64,000 nt of DNA from positions 21,962-85,961 of the forward strand of contig DATJFH010000346.1 of the NCBI GenBank assembly GCA_035495815.1, given 5' to 3'. The translations under genes and the position numbers were made by a program. Origin of the DNA: DATJFH01 sp035495815. Its GTDB lineage: Bacteria; Acidobacteriota; Terriglobia; Bryobacterales; Bryobacteraceae. The first letter of the stretch is position 1. Each line of letters opens with the position of its first letter. The notes below the pieces were generated by a model. That model did no database searches and had not been told where the DNA came from. It was given only the letters and a program-made list of their open reading frames with translations. Positions 16,164 to 26,397 of the stretch are shown here, piece after piece.

Positions 16164-16335
16164 ACCTGATAAATCAAGTGTGTCACGACAACTTGCTGGA
16201 AATATTATCACAGGGGCTGAGATTAGACGAGGCCGGCTCGACTATTTTGTGATTACCGAACGCAAACGAATACCTCTCTCCCGTCCGGGATCTGTCCCAC
16301 GGAACTTCCCGCCCGCCGGCTGCGTTAATCACCGC

Positions 16336-17619
16336 ATGGCCCCCCTTTCGTCTTCTCTTGGGACCCGGGAATTCAGTCCCATGCGCCCCATCGTCGGCGG
16401 CTTGTTTCTATCCAGTTGTCTGCTCTCGGTCGTTTCCTGGTACACGACACAGCAGGGAATGGCTCTCTACCTCTCCCCCTGGTTTGCACTGCTGGCGTCG
16501 CTCGGCGTCCAGACCGCCCTGGTGCTGGTTGCCTGGCTGATCGGCTTCAGCAAGACCAACCGCGCGCTGCTGATCGCCGTCTACGCGATTACCTCGCTGA
16601 TTTCCATCTCCTTTTCTTATGTCAGCCTCTACACCTGGTTCTCGGGAAAGGAGCGGCCCGCCGCCATCCAGCGCAAACTGTACGACGTACTCAACGATAA
16701 CGCCGGGAAGGTCCAGCAGATGCTCTCCGCGGGCATCGCCGAGGGTCAGAAACATACCCTGGCTCTCGAAGAGATGACCGTCGCCGAAAAAGAGCACGGC
16801 TACATCTCCCGCGCCCAGGATTCCGACCCCTACCTGTCCGCCGTTCGCGAAGCCGTGGCGCGCGAGGCCACCTCCTACAGCGCCCGCAGTCCGGAGGGCT
16901 CCGGCGCCGGCCTGCGCTACACCGCCTTCGACCGCTACGCCAAGCTCGCGCGCCAGTCGGTCGACCGCATGCTGGAATCCCAGCGCAGCCTGGCCGCCCT
17001 TCGCGCGCAGCTCAAGCCCCTCGACCCCACCGAGAAGCAGCTTCGCGAGTATCGCCAGGTCTATGACGCCGTGCCCTGGAAGGATGTCGAGCAGTCCGCT
17101 CACCAGCCCGGCTTGGCGCGTCCTCCGCTTCCTAATTACGCCGATTTCGTCGACCGCACCGTATCCGGACAGGAAGATCTGATGCTCGCCTTCGAGGAGG
17201 TATTCACGAAACCCACCCCCGTGCACTTGTTGTCCCTGTCGCTCGCTGCCTTCATCGACCTCATCGTCTTTCTGCTGGCCTACGCCTCGGGACCCTTCTT
17301 TTTCGGCGCGTCCGAGCAGCGCTGGTTTGCCGCCGGAGCCGCGCTCGAAGCCCTGGACCGCGAAATCTTCGTCAGGGATTTTCTGCGCAAGCTGACCCCC
17401 GGCGCGCGCGGCATGGCCCGCGTCGACGCCGCCGGATTAAGCCCCGGAGAGCAGCAGCTGTGCATGCTTCTGGTGGCCAGGAGCAAAGCCGTCGCCGGGG
17501 AAGAGGACGGCCAGGCCTTCTACATTCTCGACCCCGACGTCCACGAGCGCCTGCTCGATTCGATTGCCGCGTACGGGTTCCACCTCAAGGCTGCTGCCTC
17601 CACGCCGCGCCCGGCTTGA
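16336..17619 (+). CDS. Membrane protein of unknown function with a large central soluble coiled region
   Basis: A 427-residue protein; ATG 16336 or 16381 could start it. Three hydrophobic helices lie in the first 110 residues (GGLFLSSCLLSVVSWY, LLASLGVQTALVLVAWLI, ALLIAVYAITSLISISFSYV). About 185 polar, helix-rich residues follow with coiled-coil character ('RMLESQRSLAALRAQLKPLDPTEKQLREY'). A fourth helix (LSLAAFIDLIVFLLAYASG, around 300) is followed by a C-terminal soluble part with 'QWRWFAAG'-like aromatic residues and 'AAYGFHL'. I do not recognise a family. The topology recalls a membrane-anchored sensor or scaffold. It is divergent from the Oar-like receptor and convergent with the TrmO-like gene. 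Confidence 0.7.
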   Translation: MAPLSSSLGTREFSPMRPIVGGLFLSSCLLSVVSWYTTQQGMALYLSPWFALLASLGVQTALVLVAWLIGFSKTNRALLIAVYAITSLISISFSYVSLYTWFSGKERPAAIQRKLYDVLNDNAGKVQQMLSAGIAEGQKHTLALEEMTVAEKEHGYISRAQDSDPYLSAVREAVAREATSYSARSPEGSGAGLRYTAFDRYAKLARQSVDRMLESQRSLAALRAQLKPLDPTEKQLREYRQVYDAVPWKDVEQSAHQPGLARPPLPNYADFVDRTVSGQEDLMLAFEEVFTKPTPVHLLSLSLAAFIDLIVFLLAYASGPFFFGASEQRWFAAGAALEALDREIFVRDFLRKLTPGARGMARVDAAGLSPGEQQLCMLLVARSKAVAGEEDGQAFYILDPDVHERLLDSIAAYGFHLKAAASTPRPA

Positions 17620-17635
17620 GCGTCCGGACGCCTGG

Positions 17636-18142
17636 TTAACCGCCGCCGCGCTGGCTACCGGCGCGCGCCTCCGCCTCGCCCAGCCACCCGCGCCTCAGCC
17701 GCTCCACCGGAACATTCGACAAATACGGCTTGAGGTCCAGAATCGGTGTCCCTTCGAGCATGTCGATCCCCCGCACATGCAACGCCCGCCCCTCCCGGCC
17801 CAACAGTTCCACCACCGTCAACCCGATCGGATTCGGACGCCGCGGCGATCGCGTCGCGAACACGCCGTGCGCCCGGTCGTCGCTCGGCGGCGTGACCTCC
17901 AGGCTGAATCCCGCCGACCGGTCGAATGCCCAGATCACGTAAAGGTGAGAAAAGCCCTCGATATCCGCCAGCCCCGCTTCAAATTCGGGCCGTATCTCCA
18001 GATACCCTTCAGCCTCGTGCCTCGCCCCCAATCCCTTGGGAATTTCGTCAGTATTTCCGTAAGGGCTTCGCACATATCCGATCGGCTGCATGGACAAGAC
18101 ACCGGCCGTTCCTGTCGCAGGTCGTTCTTCTCTGGCATCCAT
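17636..18142 (-). CDS. trmO: TsaA/TrmO-like tRNA (t6A37) N6-methyltransferase
   Basis: A 168-residue protein; ATG 18142 is chosen (ATG 18091 is possible). The core matches the TsaA/VirR-like beta-barrel fold: 'PIGYVRSPYG' at the start, 'EIRPEFEAGLADIEGFSHLYVIWAFDR', then 'HGVFATRSPRRPNPIGLTVVELLG' and 'GTPILDLKPYLSNVP'. TrmO uses S-adenosylmethionine to methylate the threonylcarbamoyl group of tRNA adenosine 37 in ANN-reading tRNAs. The Arg-x-Pro-Asn-Pro-Ile-Gly and Asp-x-Lys-Pro-Tyr patterns are the conserved sites. E. coli TrmO has an extra C-terminal domain; this is the short form. It is monocistronic and convergent with the preceding gene. Confidence 0.85.
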   Translation of the reverse strand: MDAREERPATGTAGVLSMQPIGYVRSPYGNTDEIPKGLGARHEAEGYLEIRPEFEAGLADIEGFSHLYVIWAFDRSAGFSLEVTPPSDDRAHGVFATRSPRRPNPIGLTVVELLGREGRALHVRGIDMLEGTPILDLKPYLSNVPVERLRRGWLGEAEARAGSQRGGG

Positions 18143-18416
18143 GTTTACTATCCTAAGTCCGTCCGCCGCCCTCGCGCCCTGCTTCTGCCCCCGTATGGCG
18201 GGCGCCAAAAACGCCGGAAATGGACCGCATTTCAGTCACGCCTTCCGAAAAAAATCTCATCCCCCGCCGCCCCTATCACTTACCTCCGGACTTCCCTCGG
18301 CCCGGCGCTGGTTCCGCTCCCGGCCGCGCTATCTTGAAGCCGAAAGCACTCGTGTAGCCGGCCCTCTTCGTCCGGATTCCACCGGACGCGGCCCCGGCCC
18401 CCAAGGAAACGCAACT

Positions 18417-18977
18417 ATGGCAACACTCAAACAGATCGAGGCCAACCGGCGCAACGCGCTGAAATCCACCGGCCCCAAAACTCCGGAGGGAAAGGCGGCC
18501 GTCCGCCTCAACTCCCTCCAGCACGGCCTGCGCGCCGCCAGTCTCGTCCTCCCCGGCGAAAATCGCGAGGAGTTCGACCAGCTCTACGCCGCCCTCGAAG
18601 CCGACTGGCGCCCCCAATCCTCCACTGCCCGCATCTACCTCGAGCAGATGGCCGTCGCCCAGTGGAAACTCCGCCGCATCGAGCTTGCCGAAGCCAGCCT
18701 CCTCGCCCAGGACCTGCCCGCCTCCACCCAGATTCCGCTGCTCGACCGCCTCTCGCAGTCGCAGTGCCGCCTGGAGCGCTCTTTCTCCCGCGCCCAGCGT
18801 GAAATCGAGCGCTTGCAAGGCCCTCTGCCCCGGCAGCCCGCCCCCGAACTGCGGCCCGTAAACAATCTCGAACCCTCGGCCACGCGCGAAGACGGCCTGC
18901 CTCAACCCGCGCCCGTCACCAAATGGGTTTGCTCGTCCGCTCCCGCCTCCCCGCCGGCTTCCTCGCCCGTTTCATGA
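18417..18977 (+). CDS. KSTGPKTPEGK-family small protein of unknown function
   Basis: A 186-residue protein starting MATLKQIEANRR. Its first 40 residues carry the pattern 'ANRRNALKSTGPKTPEGK' followed by 'RLNSLQHGLRA', shared by a widespread, multi-copy bacterial family. The middle is helical ('EEFDQLYAALEADW', 'ARIYLEQMAVAQWKLRRIELAEA') and the tail is Pro/Ala-rich and disordered. No enzymatic motif, signal peptide or membrane helix is visible. It sits 56 bases upstream of trpC on the same strand and could be co-transcribed, though a link to tryptophan synthesis would be accidental. 18143-18416 contains no other gene. Confidence 0.75.
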   Translation: MATLKQIEANRRNALKSTGPKTPEGKAAVRLNSLQHGLRAASLVLPGENREEFDQLYAALEADWRPQSSTARIYLEQMAVAQWKLRRIELAEASLLAQDLPASTQIPLLDRLSQSQCRLERSFSRAQREIERLQGPLPRQPAPELRPVNNLEPSATREDGLPQPAPVTKWVCSSAPASPPASSPVS

Positions 18978-19033
18978 CGCCCTGCGAATCCGGTTTGATA
19001 CCATGAGAGATTATCCGACCAGGGGCGCCGTTC

Positions 19034-19828
19034 TTGACCGATTCAGTCCCCGACATCCTCGCCCGAATTGTCGCCCGCAAGCGGCTGGAGCGGGGTCTTG
19101 CCTCCACCGGCCTTCCCGAATGGGAGCGCCGCGCCGACGCCTGCCGCAGCGGCCGTCGTGACTTCCGGGCCGCGCTCCTGTCGCGTTCGCCCGCCATCAT
19201 CGCCGAGATCAAAAAGGCGTCTCCCAGTAAAGGCGTGATCAGCTCCGCCTTCGATCCCGTTGCCCTTGCTCGCGAGTATGAAGCCGGCGGAGCCGCCGCG
19301 CTCTCCGTCCTCACCGACCAGCATTTCTTTCAGGGCAGCCTGGCCAACCTCCGCGACGCCCGGGCCGCCGTTTCGCTCCCCGTCCTGCGCAAGGATTTCA
19401 CCCTCGACGAGTACCACGTCGTCGAAGCTGCCGCCCACGGCGCCGACGCCATCCTCCTCATCGTCGCCATTCTCGACGCCGCCCGTATCCGCGCGTTGCG
19501 GGAACTCGCCGAGAGCTACGGCATGGCAGCCCTGGTCGAAGCCCACGATGAAGCCGAAGTCGATACCGCGCTCGCCGGCGGCGCCCGCCTCATCGGCGTC
19601 AACAACCGCGACCTCAAGACTTTCGAGGTCAGCCTCGAAACCTCGCTGCGCCTCGCCGGTCGTATTCCCCCCGGAATCGTCAAAGTCGCCGAAAGCGGGA
19701 TCCGCTCCGCCGCCGACGTCGACCGCCTGCGCGCCGCCGGTTTCCAGGCCTTTCTCGTCGGCGAGCATCTCATGAAAGCCCCCAGTCCCGCGGCCGCCCT
19801 GCGGGCTCTCCTCAGCGATCCTGCATGA
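19034..19828 (+). CDS. trpC: Indole-3-glycerol-phosphate synthase
   Basis: A 264-residue protein starting at TTG 19034 with AGGGG upstream. Landmarks of the TIM barrel are 'IIAEIKKASPSKG' (catalytic Lys near 58), 'ALSVLTDQHFFQGS', 'LPVLRKDFTLDEYHV' (Lys near 118), 'LVEAHDEAEVD', 'LIGVNNRDLKTFEV' and 'KVAESGIRSA'. It converts carboxyphenylaminodeoxyribulose phosphate to indole-3-glycerol phosphate in the cytoplasm. Stop and next start overlap (ATGA) with trpF, the first link of a chain of coupled genes. Confidence 0.97.
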   Translation: MTDSVPDILARIVARKRLERGLASTGLPEWERRADACRSGRRDFRAALLSRSPAIIAEIKKASPSKGVISSAFDPVALAREYEAGGAAALSVLTDQHFFQGSLANLRDARAAVSLPVLRKDFTLDEYHVVEAAAHGADAILLIVAILDAARIRALRELAESYGMAALVEAHDEAEVDTALAGGARLIGVNNRDLKTFEVSLETSLRLAGRIPPGIVKVAESGIRSAADVDRLRAAGFQAFLVGEHLMKAPSPAAALRALLSDPA

Positions 19829-20417
19829 TGGTCAAAATCTGCGGCATCACCAATTCGGAAGACGCGCTGGCCGCCATCGCCGGAGGCGCCGCCGCGCTCG
19901 GCTTCAACTTCTATCCGGGCAGCCCGAGGTACATCGACCCGGACGCCGCCGCCTCCATCATCGACAGGCTCCCGGCCGGAATCTGGAAAGTCGGCGTCTT
20001 CGTCAATGAATCCCCGGACCGCATAACCGATATCGCCGCCCGCGCCCGATTGGACGTCGCCCAGCTGCACCAGGCAGGACGCGCCGTTCGCCTGTCCAAT
20101 CTCCGCATCTGGCAGGCAGCCCAGGTGCATACCGGTTTCCGGCTCGCGGATATCGACCAGCTCGACGTCGAAGCCGTCCTGTTGGATACCCCGTCGGGCG
20201 CCGCCCACGGAGGCACGGGCCGCGCCTTCGACTGGACGAAAGCCGCCGGTCCCACCACCATGAAAATCATCCTCGCCGGAGGATTGGACGCGGGCAATGT
20301 ACGGGAAGCCATCGCCGCCGTACACCCCTGGGGCGTCGACGCCTGCTCCCGCATCGAATCTTCTCCCGGCCGCAAGGACCACGCGAAAATGGCTCAATTC
20401 CTGAAAGAAGCAACCAC

Positions 20418-20421
<4 letters not shown>
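19825..20421 (+). CDS. trpF: Phosphoribosylanthranilate isomerase
   Basis: A 198-residue TIM-barrel isomerase; ATG 19825 or 19828. The signatures are '[12 protein letters not shown]' (catalytic Cys7), '[14 protein letters not shown]', 'GVFVNE', 'QLHQAG' and 'LDTPSG...GGTGRAFDW' (Asp general acid), with the phosphate loop '[11 protein letters not shown]'. It catalyses the Amadori rearrangement between TrpD and TrpC. Both ends overlap neighbours by four bases, implying translational coupling with trpC and trpB. Confidence 0.97.
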
Positions 20422-21611
<1,190 letters not shown>

Positions 21612-21614
21612 CCG

Positions 21615-22427
21615 ATGCCGGACACACGTATAACCGAACTGTTCGCCCGCTTGAAGCGCCAGAACCGCAAGGGCCTCGTCGCCTACATCACCGCCGGCGA
21701 CCCCTCCCCGGACCGCACCCCCGGGCTGGTCGAAGCCCTCGAACGCGGCGGCGCCGACCTCATCGAGCTCGGCGTCCCCTTTTCCGACCCCATTGCCGAC
21801 GGCCCCGTTATCCAGCGCGCCGGCCAACGCGCGCTCCAGGCGGGAACCACCGTCCGCAAAGTCCTCGAGATCGCCGCCGCGATCCGCACCCGTTCCGAAA
21901 TACCCCTGCTGCTGTTCACGTACCTCAATCCGGTCATGCGCTACGGACTCGAAGCGCTGGCCGCCGACGCGCGCGCCGCCGGCATCGACGGCTGCCTGCT
22001 CATCGACGCCAGCGTGGAAGAAGCCCGCTCCTACGTGGACGTCATGCGCTCCGCCGGGCTCGATACCGTGTTCCTGGCCACCCCCACCAGCACCCCCCGG
22101 CGCCTACGCCTGGTGGCCGAGTACTCCACCGGCTTCGTCTATCTGGTCTCCCGCACCGGTGTGACCGGCGAGCGGGATTCGGTCTCCGCCTCGGTCGCTC
22201 CGCTCGTCCGGTCCATGCGCGAAGTCACCAGCCTGCCGCTTGCCGTCGGGTTCGGCGTTTCCACGCCGGAGCAGGTTGCCCGGATCGGCGGCCAGGCCGA
22301 GGCCGTCGTGGTAGGATCGGCCATCATGCGCGTCATCGAAAAAAACGCGGATAACGCCTCGCTCGAAATCCAGCTCGAATCCTTCGTGCGCGAGCTCAAG
22401 CACGGCTTCCAGGCGGTGGGAGCATGA
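21615..22427 (+). CDS. trpA: Tryptophan synthase alpha chain
   Basis: A 270-residue TIM barrel. Catalytic Glu and Asp lie in 'LIELGVPFSDPIADGPVIQRA' (around residues 49 and 60; shown as pattern). Loop 6 reads 'YLVSRTGVTGERD' and the phosphate site 'AVGFGVSTPEQ' / 'VVGSAIMRVI'. It cleaves indole-3-glycerol phosphate and passes indole to TrpB. Its stop overlaps the chorismate mutase start. Confidence 0.97.
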   Translation: MPDTRITELFARLKRQNRKGLVAYITAGDPSPDRTPGLVEALERGGADLIELGVPFSDPIADGPVIQRAGQRALQAGTTVRKVLEIAAAIRTRSEIPLLLFTYLNPVMRYGLEALAADARAAGIDGCLLIDASVEEARSYVDVMRSAGLDTVFLATPTSTPRRLRLVAEYSTGFVYLVSRTGVTGERDSVSASVAPLVRSMREVTSLPLAVGFGVSTPEQVARIGGQAEAVVVGSAIMRVIEKNADNASLEIQLESFVRELKHGFQAVGA

Positions 22428-22723
22428 CCGAGAAGGAAGCCCTCGAGGCGCTCGCCGACTGCCGCGCCCGCATCGACACTGTCGACCGCCGCCTGGTGGC
22501 CATCCTCAATGAGCGCACCCGCATCGTCGAGCAGATCGGCCGCGTCAAGCGGGAAATGGAGATGCCCATCTACGAGCCCAGGCGGGAGGACGAAGTCTTC
22601 GCCAACGCCCTCGGCAGCAATACCGGGCCGCTGCCGGCGGACTCCATCCGGCGGATTTTCGAGCGCATCATCGACGAGATGCGCGTCGTGCAAAAGAACA
22701 GGATGGAAGGGGCCCAATGTTAG
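22424..22723 (+). CDS. Chorismate mutase, AroQ type
   Basis: A 99-residue all-helical protein. The pattern '[19 protein letters not shown]' then '[16 protein letters not shown]' gives the conserved Arg, Arg and Lys of AroQ-type active sites, with a C-terminal '[16 protein letters not shown]' helix. It rearranges chorismate to prephenate and is the right size for a stand-alone dimer. It overlaps trpA by four bases and the DAHP synthase by seven. In some bacteria a free AroQ binds and tunes DAHP synthase; the tight coupling here is consistent with that, but this is inference. Confidence 0.93.
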   Translation: MTEKEALEALADCRARIDTVDRRLVAILNERTRIVEQIGRVKREMEMPIYEPRREDEVFANALGSNTGPLPADSIRRIFERIIDEMRVVQKNRMEGAQC

Positions 22724-23727
22724 TCGTCATGCAGGAGGGCGCCACCGAAGCGCAGATCCAGGCCGTCATCGACCGGCTGGTGCGGCTCGGGTTCGACGTA
22801 CACCGCTCCACCGGCGTCCTCCACACCGTGCTCGGCGGCGTTGGCGCCCGCGATTTCGACCCCGCCGATTTCGACGTCATGGAAGGCGTCCAGAAGACTC
22901 ACCGCATCGCCTCCGCCTATAAGCTCGCCAGCCGCAGTTTCCGGCCTTCCGGCACCGTGGTTCGCGTCGGCGATGTTGAAATCGGCGGCGACCGCGTCGT
23001 CGTCATGGCCGGCCCCTGCAGCGTCGAAACCCGGGACCAGATCGAGCGCATCGCGGCCATCGTCGCCGAGGCAGGCGCGCGCGTCATCCGGGGAGGCGCC
23101 TTCAAGCCCCGCAGCTCGCCTTACAGTTTCCAGGGGCTCGGCGAGGAAGGCCTGCTCATGTTGCGGAATGCCGCCGACCGCAACCGCCTCCTGGTGATCA
23201 GCGAAGTGATGGACCAGATCCAGATTCCGCTGGTGGCCGCCTATTCCGACATTCTGCAGGTCGGCGCCCGGAACATGCAGAACTTCAACCTGCTGCGCGA
23301 GCTCGGGAAACAGCGCAAGCCCGTGCTGCTCAAGCGCGGCATCGCCGCCACCATCGAGGAGCTCCTGCTCTCCGCCGAATACATCCTCTCCGGCGGCAAT
23401 TACGAAGTGATCCTCTGCGAGCGCGGGATCCGTACGTTCGAGACGTACACCCGGAACACCATGGATATCTCCGCCATTCCCGTGGTCAAAAAGCTTTCGC
23501 ACCTGCCCATCGTCGGCGACCCGTCCCACGCCACCGGACGCCGGGACAAGGTCCCCCCCATGGCCCGCGCCGCCGTGGCCGCCGGCGCCGACGGGCTGCT
23601 GATCGAGGTGCATCATGATCCCGACAACGCGCTGAGCGACGGAGCGCAGTCCATGTTCCCCGACCCGTTCCGGGAATTGATGAAGCAGCTTCGCATCATC
23701 GCGCCCGCCGTCGGGCGGAGCCTCTGA
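22717..23727 (+). CDS. aroF: 3-deoxy-7-phosphoheptulonate synthase (DAHP synthase, AroA-I-beta)
   Basis: A 336-residue protein. About 70 N-terminal residues form the ferredoxin-like regulatory domain of the I-beta subgroup ('[21 protein letters not shown]' as pattern; '[15 protein letters not shown]'). The KDPG-like barrel follows: 'VMAGPCSVE', '[19 protein letters not shown]', '[10 protein letters not shown]', 'LLKRG', '[10 protein letters not shown]', '[15 protein letters not shown]', '[14 protein letters not shown]'. It condenses PEP and erythrose-4-phosphate, the entry step of the shikimate pathway. The regulatory domain suggests feedback inhibition by tyrosine or an arogenate/prephenate-type signal. 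Overlaps chorismate mutase. Confidence 0.95.
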   Translation: MLVVMQEGATEAQIQAVIDRLVRLGFDVHRSTGVLHTVLGGVGARDFDPADFDVMEGVQKTHRIASAYKLASRSFRPSGTVVRVGDVEIGGDRVVVMAGPCSVETRDQIERIAAIVAEAGARVIRGGAFKPRSSPYSFQGLGEEGLLMLRNAADRNRLLVISEVMDQIQIPLVAAYSDILQVGARNMQNFNLLRELGKQRKPVLLKRGIAATIEELLLSAEYILSGGNYEVILCERGIRTFETYTRNTMDISAIPVVKKLSHLPIVGDPSHATGRRDKVPPMARAAVAAGADGLLIEVHHDPDNALSDGAQSMFPDPFRELMKQLRIIAPAVGRSL

Positions 23728-23728
23728 C

Positions 23729-24577
23729 TTGCACACGGTAGCCATCGTCGGCGTGGGCTTGATCGGCGGCTCGTTCGGACTGGCGCTGAAAAAGGCCGGC
23801 TTCCGGGGCGAGATCGTCGGCGTCAGCTCCCCGGCCGCTCTGGCGGAAGCCCGGCGCCGCGGCGCCATCGACCGCGGCGCGCCCCTCGCCGACGCCGCCC
23901 GGGACGCCGACCTGATCTACCTGGCGCAGCCCATCGGAAGGATCATGGACACCCTGCGCCGCATCGATGATCTGGCTACCGGCGGCGCGCTGATTACCGA
24001 CGCCGGCAGCACCAAGTCCGCCATTGTCGCGCTCGCGCGGAAGGTGGTCACCCGCTGCCAGTTTCTGGGCGGTCATCCCATGGCGGGCAAAGAGAAGCGC
24101 GGCGCCTCCGAAGCCGACGCCGGCCTGTTCGCCGGCCGCGCCTATGTGCTCACGCCGGACAGCGCCAAGGACCTCAAGACGCCCCGCGCAGTCGAGTTCG
24201 TCAAGTGGATCGAGCGTATCGGCGCCGTGCCCGTGGTGCTGGGTCCGGATCAGCATGACCTGGTGGTCTCGTTCACCTCCCACCTGCCGCAGCTCGCCTC
24301 CACGGCTCTGGCGGCGACCGTGGCCGAGAACCTCGAATCCCGCGAGGACCTGGAAGTGGCCGGCCCCGGCCTGATGGACATGACCCGCCTGGCCAAGAGC
24401 TCCTACGAAATCTGGCGCGACATCCTGGCCACCAACTCCGATTCCATCGACCGCGCCCTGGCCGCCTACATCGCCCGGCTCGAGCACCTGCGCGAAAACC
24501 TGCGCACGCGCCGCATGCAGCACGAGTTCGAAGCCGGCGCGGCGCTCGCCACCCGCCTGCGCCGCTCAGTACACTGA
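23729..24577 (+). CDS. tyrA: Prephenate (or arogenate) dehydrogenase
   Basis: A 282-residue protein from TTG 23729, one base after the DAHP synthase stop. A Rossmann 'VGVGLIGGSFGLAL' opens it, followed by 'DAGSTKSAIV', 'FLGGHPMAGKEKRGASEAD' (catalytic His) and 'TSHLPQLASTALA'. TyrA oxidises prephenate to hydroxyphenylpyruvate (or arogenate to tyrosine) with NAD(P)+. No ACT domain is attached, so tyrosine feedback may act via the upstream DAHP synthase domain. It closes the aromatic operon. Confidence 0.95.
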   Translation: MHTVAIVGVGLIGGSFGLALKKAGFRGEIVGVSSPAALAEARRRGAIDRGAPLADAARDADLIYLAQPIGRIMDTLRRIDDLATGGALITDAGSTKSAIVALARKVVTRCQFLGGHPMAGKEKRGASEADAGLFAGRAYVLTPDSAKDLKTPRAVEFVKWIERIGAVPVVLGPDQHDLVVSFTSHLPQLASTALAATVAENLESREDLEVAGPGLMDMTRLAKSSYEIWRDILATNSDSIDRALAAYIARLEHLRENLRTRRMQHEFEAGAALATRLRRSVH

Positions 24578-24651
24578 TTCCTCGAACCGACGCCGGGGAA
24601 TCGGCGGGCTCGCGCTGCCGGCGGGCGTCATCTAAACTGGTGGTAGCGATA

Positions 24652-25077
24652 ATGTCTCTCCCGGGTCCCCACTCCGATCTGGCGCGCAAGCGTCTGACGG
24701 ACTTGCGCCACGGACTGCTCAAGCTCCACAAGGCCTTGCTCGATTCCGAGCGCCTCTCCTACGAGCGCACCTACGGACGCATCGCCACCCGCGGAGAGTT
24801 CTTCCAGCTCGTCATCGGCAACGAGTGGTTCGGCTGGCTGCACCAGGTCTCCGAGCTGGTCGTGCAGATCGACGAAATGCTGGACGCCGAGGAGCCGGTG
24901 ACGCCGGTGGAAGCCACGAAGGTGATCGACCGGACCCGCCTCATGCTGAAACCGGCGGAAGAAGGCGAGGGTTTCGCAAAGCGCTACTTCGACGCCATGC
25001 AGCGGGATCCGGACGTCGTGCTCGCTCACGCCGCCGTGAAGAAGCTGCTGCGCAGGAGCGCGTTCCATCTGAATTAG
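24652..25077 (+). CDS. Conserved-looking helical protein of unknown function
   Basis: A 141-residue protein starting MSLPGPHS (GTG 24640 in frame is an alternative). It is almost entirely amphipathic helix with patterns '[23 protein letters not shown]', '[20 protein letters not shown]', '[19 protein letters not shown]' and '[14 protein letters not shown]'. It is cytoplasmic, without cofactor motifs. It is 74 bases downstream of tyrA on the same strand, so may be the operon's last gene, and its stop overlaps the end of the convergent MFS gene by four bases. I do not recognise it. Confidence 0.65.
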   Translation: MSLPGPHSDLARKRLTDLRHGLLKLHKALLDSERLSYERTYGRIATRGEFFQLVIGNEWFGWLHQVSELVVQIDEMLDAEEPVTPVEATKVIDRTRLMLKPAEEGEGFAKRYFDAMQRDPDVVLAHAAVKKLLRRSAFHLN

Positions 25078-26375
25078 ATGGCCCGCACCCTTCCGCGGCC
25101 GCTTTCCGCCGTGTTCCGGACCAGCAGCAGCACCAGCGCCATCGCCAGCAGCGGCACGAGGCTGGCCCCGATCAACACCGGTGCGAACGAATACCGGTCC
25201 GATATGTAGCCGATCAGAAAGGTCGAGAGGATGGTTCCGATGCCCGCTCCCGTCCCGCTCATGCCGCTCACCGTGGCCACCGACTCGCTCGGGAACAGGT
25301 CCGCCGGAAACGTGTTGGCCATCGTCGAGAAAGCGGCGTAGCTGAACGTGGAGAGTCCGAACAGGCCGGCGATCACGTACAGGTTTGACGCCCACAGAGC
25401 CGCCATCAGCGACGCCATGCCGATCGCCCCCGGAATGACCACCGCTTTGCGCGCCCTTCCGACCGGCCAGCCGCGCCCGACCAGCCAGCTTGAGACGCCA
25501 CCTCCCGCGAAATTGCCGAGGTCCGAGCCGATGAACGGAATCCAGAAGGCGATCAGGCTGTCCTCGAGCTTGAATCCCTTGGCCACCAGGTAAATGGCGA
25601 ACCAGTCGGTGATGAAGAACCAGATGGGATCGGTCAACGCGCGGCTGGCGATCGTGCCCCAGGTCTGCGGGAACTTCAGCAGCTCGAGCCAGCTCGGGCG
25701 CGGTCCGCTGCCGGAATCCTCGCGCCGCTCGCGGTCCGACAAAATCAGCTCCAGCTCGGACGCCGCGATGCGCCCGTGCTCTTCCGGCGGACGATACAGC
25801 CAGCGCCATGCCAGCAGCCAGGCCAGACCCAGCGTTCCGGTCAGGATGAAGGCGGGCTTCGGCCCGCCGAAGCCGTGATACAGCCAGAGCACCAGCCCCG
25901 GCGCGACCGCCGCTCCGATCGACGACCCGCTGTCGAACAGCGCCACCGCCCAGGCCCTCTCTCGGCTGGGAAACCATTCGGAAACCGCCTTCGTCGCCGC
26001 CGGCCAGTTGGCCGACTCGCCGATTCCCAGCAGAAAACGGAACACGCAGAAGCTGCGCAGCCCGGAGGCGAGCGACGTCAGCATCGCCGCCGCCGAATAC
26101 CAGAGCACGGAGATCGTCAGCCCGCGCCGCGTTCCCACCCGGTCCATCAACCTCCCGCAGACGCTCTGCCCGATGGCGTAGGCAAGCCGGAAGGCGATCA
26201 CGATCTTGGCGAAATCGGTATTGTTCCAGCCGTAGTCTTCCTTCAGGTACGGCGCCAGCACGGAGAGCGTCTGCCGGTCGATGTAGTTGATGACCGTGGA
26301 CGCGAACAGCAGCCCGCAGATCCACCAGCGCAGGTAGGGTATGGGTCGGCCCGTGCGGCCGGCGGCGGTTTGCAT
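25074..26375 (-). CDS. MFS transporter, anion:cation symporter (sugar-acid) type
   Basis: A 433-residue protein starting MQTAAGRTG; the frame extends upstream but the family N-terminus is here. Twelve helices are visible. Helix 1 carries '[17 protein letters not shown]', the ACS-family signature of hexuronate, galactonate and rhamnonate permeases; helices 4-5 have '[29 protein letters not shown]'-type sequence (pattern only), also characteristic. The substrate is probably a sugar acid such as a uronate or aldonate, imported with H+. A rhamnonate-dehydratase-like gene and an HpcH/HpaI aldolase gene lie elsewhere in the window, which would fit a rhamnonate route, but they are not linked to it. 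Confidence 0.9.
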   Translation of the reverse strand: MQTAAGRTGRPIPYLRWWICGLLFASTVINYIDRQTLSVLAPYLKEDYGWNNTDFAKIVIAFRLAYAIGQSVCGRLMDRVGTRRGLTISVLWYSAAAMLTSLASGLRSFCVFRFLLGIGESANWPAATKAVSEWFPSRERAWAVALFDSGSSIGAAVAPGLVLWLYHGFGGPKPAFILTGTLGLAWLLAWRWLYRPPEEHGRIAASELELILSDRERREDSGSGPRPSWLELLKFPQTWGTIASRALTDPIWFFITDWFAIYLVAKGFKLEDSLIAFWIPFIGSDLGNFAGGGVSSWLVGRGWPVGRARKAVVIPGAIGMASLMAALWASNLYVIAGLFGLSTFSYAAFSTMANTFPADLFPSESVATVSGMSGTGAGIGTILSTFLIGYISDRYSFAPVLIGASLVPLLAMALVLLLVRNTAESGRGRVRAI

Positions 26376-26397
26376 CCGACTGTCATTGTAGACGGTC

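Noticed and set aside
17620..17631. GCGTCCGGACGC palindrome between convergent genes as a terminator
   Set aside because: A perfect 12-base palindrome without a loop or T-run; cannot form a normal terminator hairpin.
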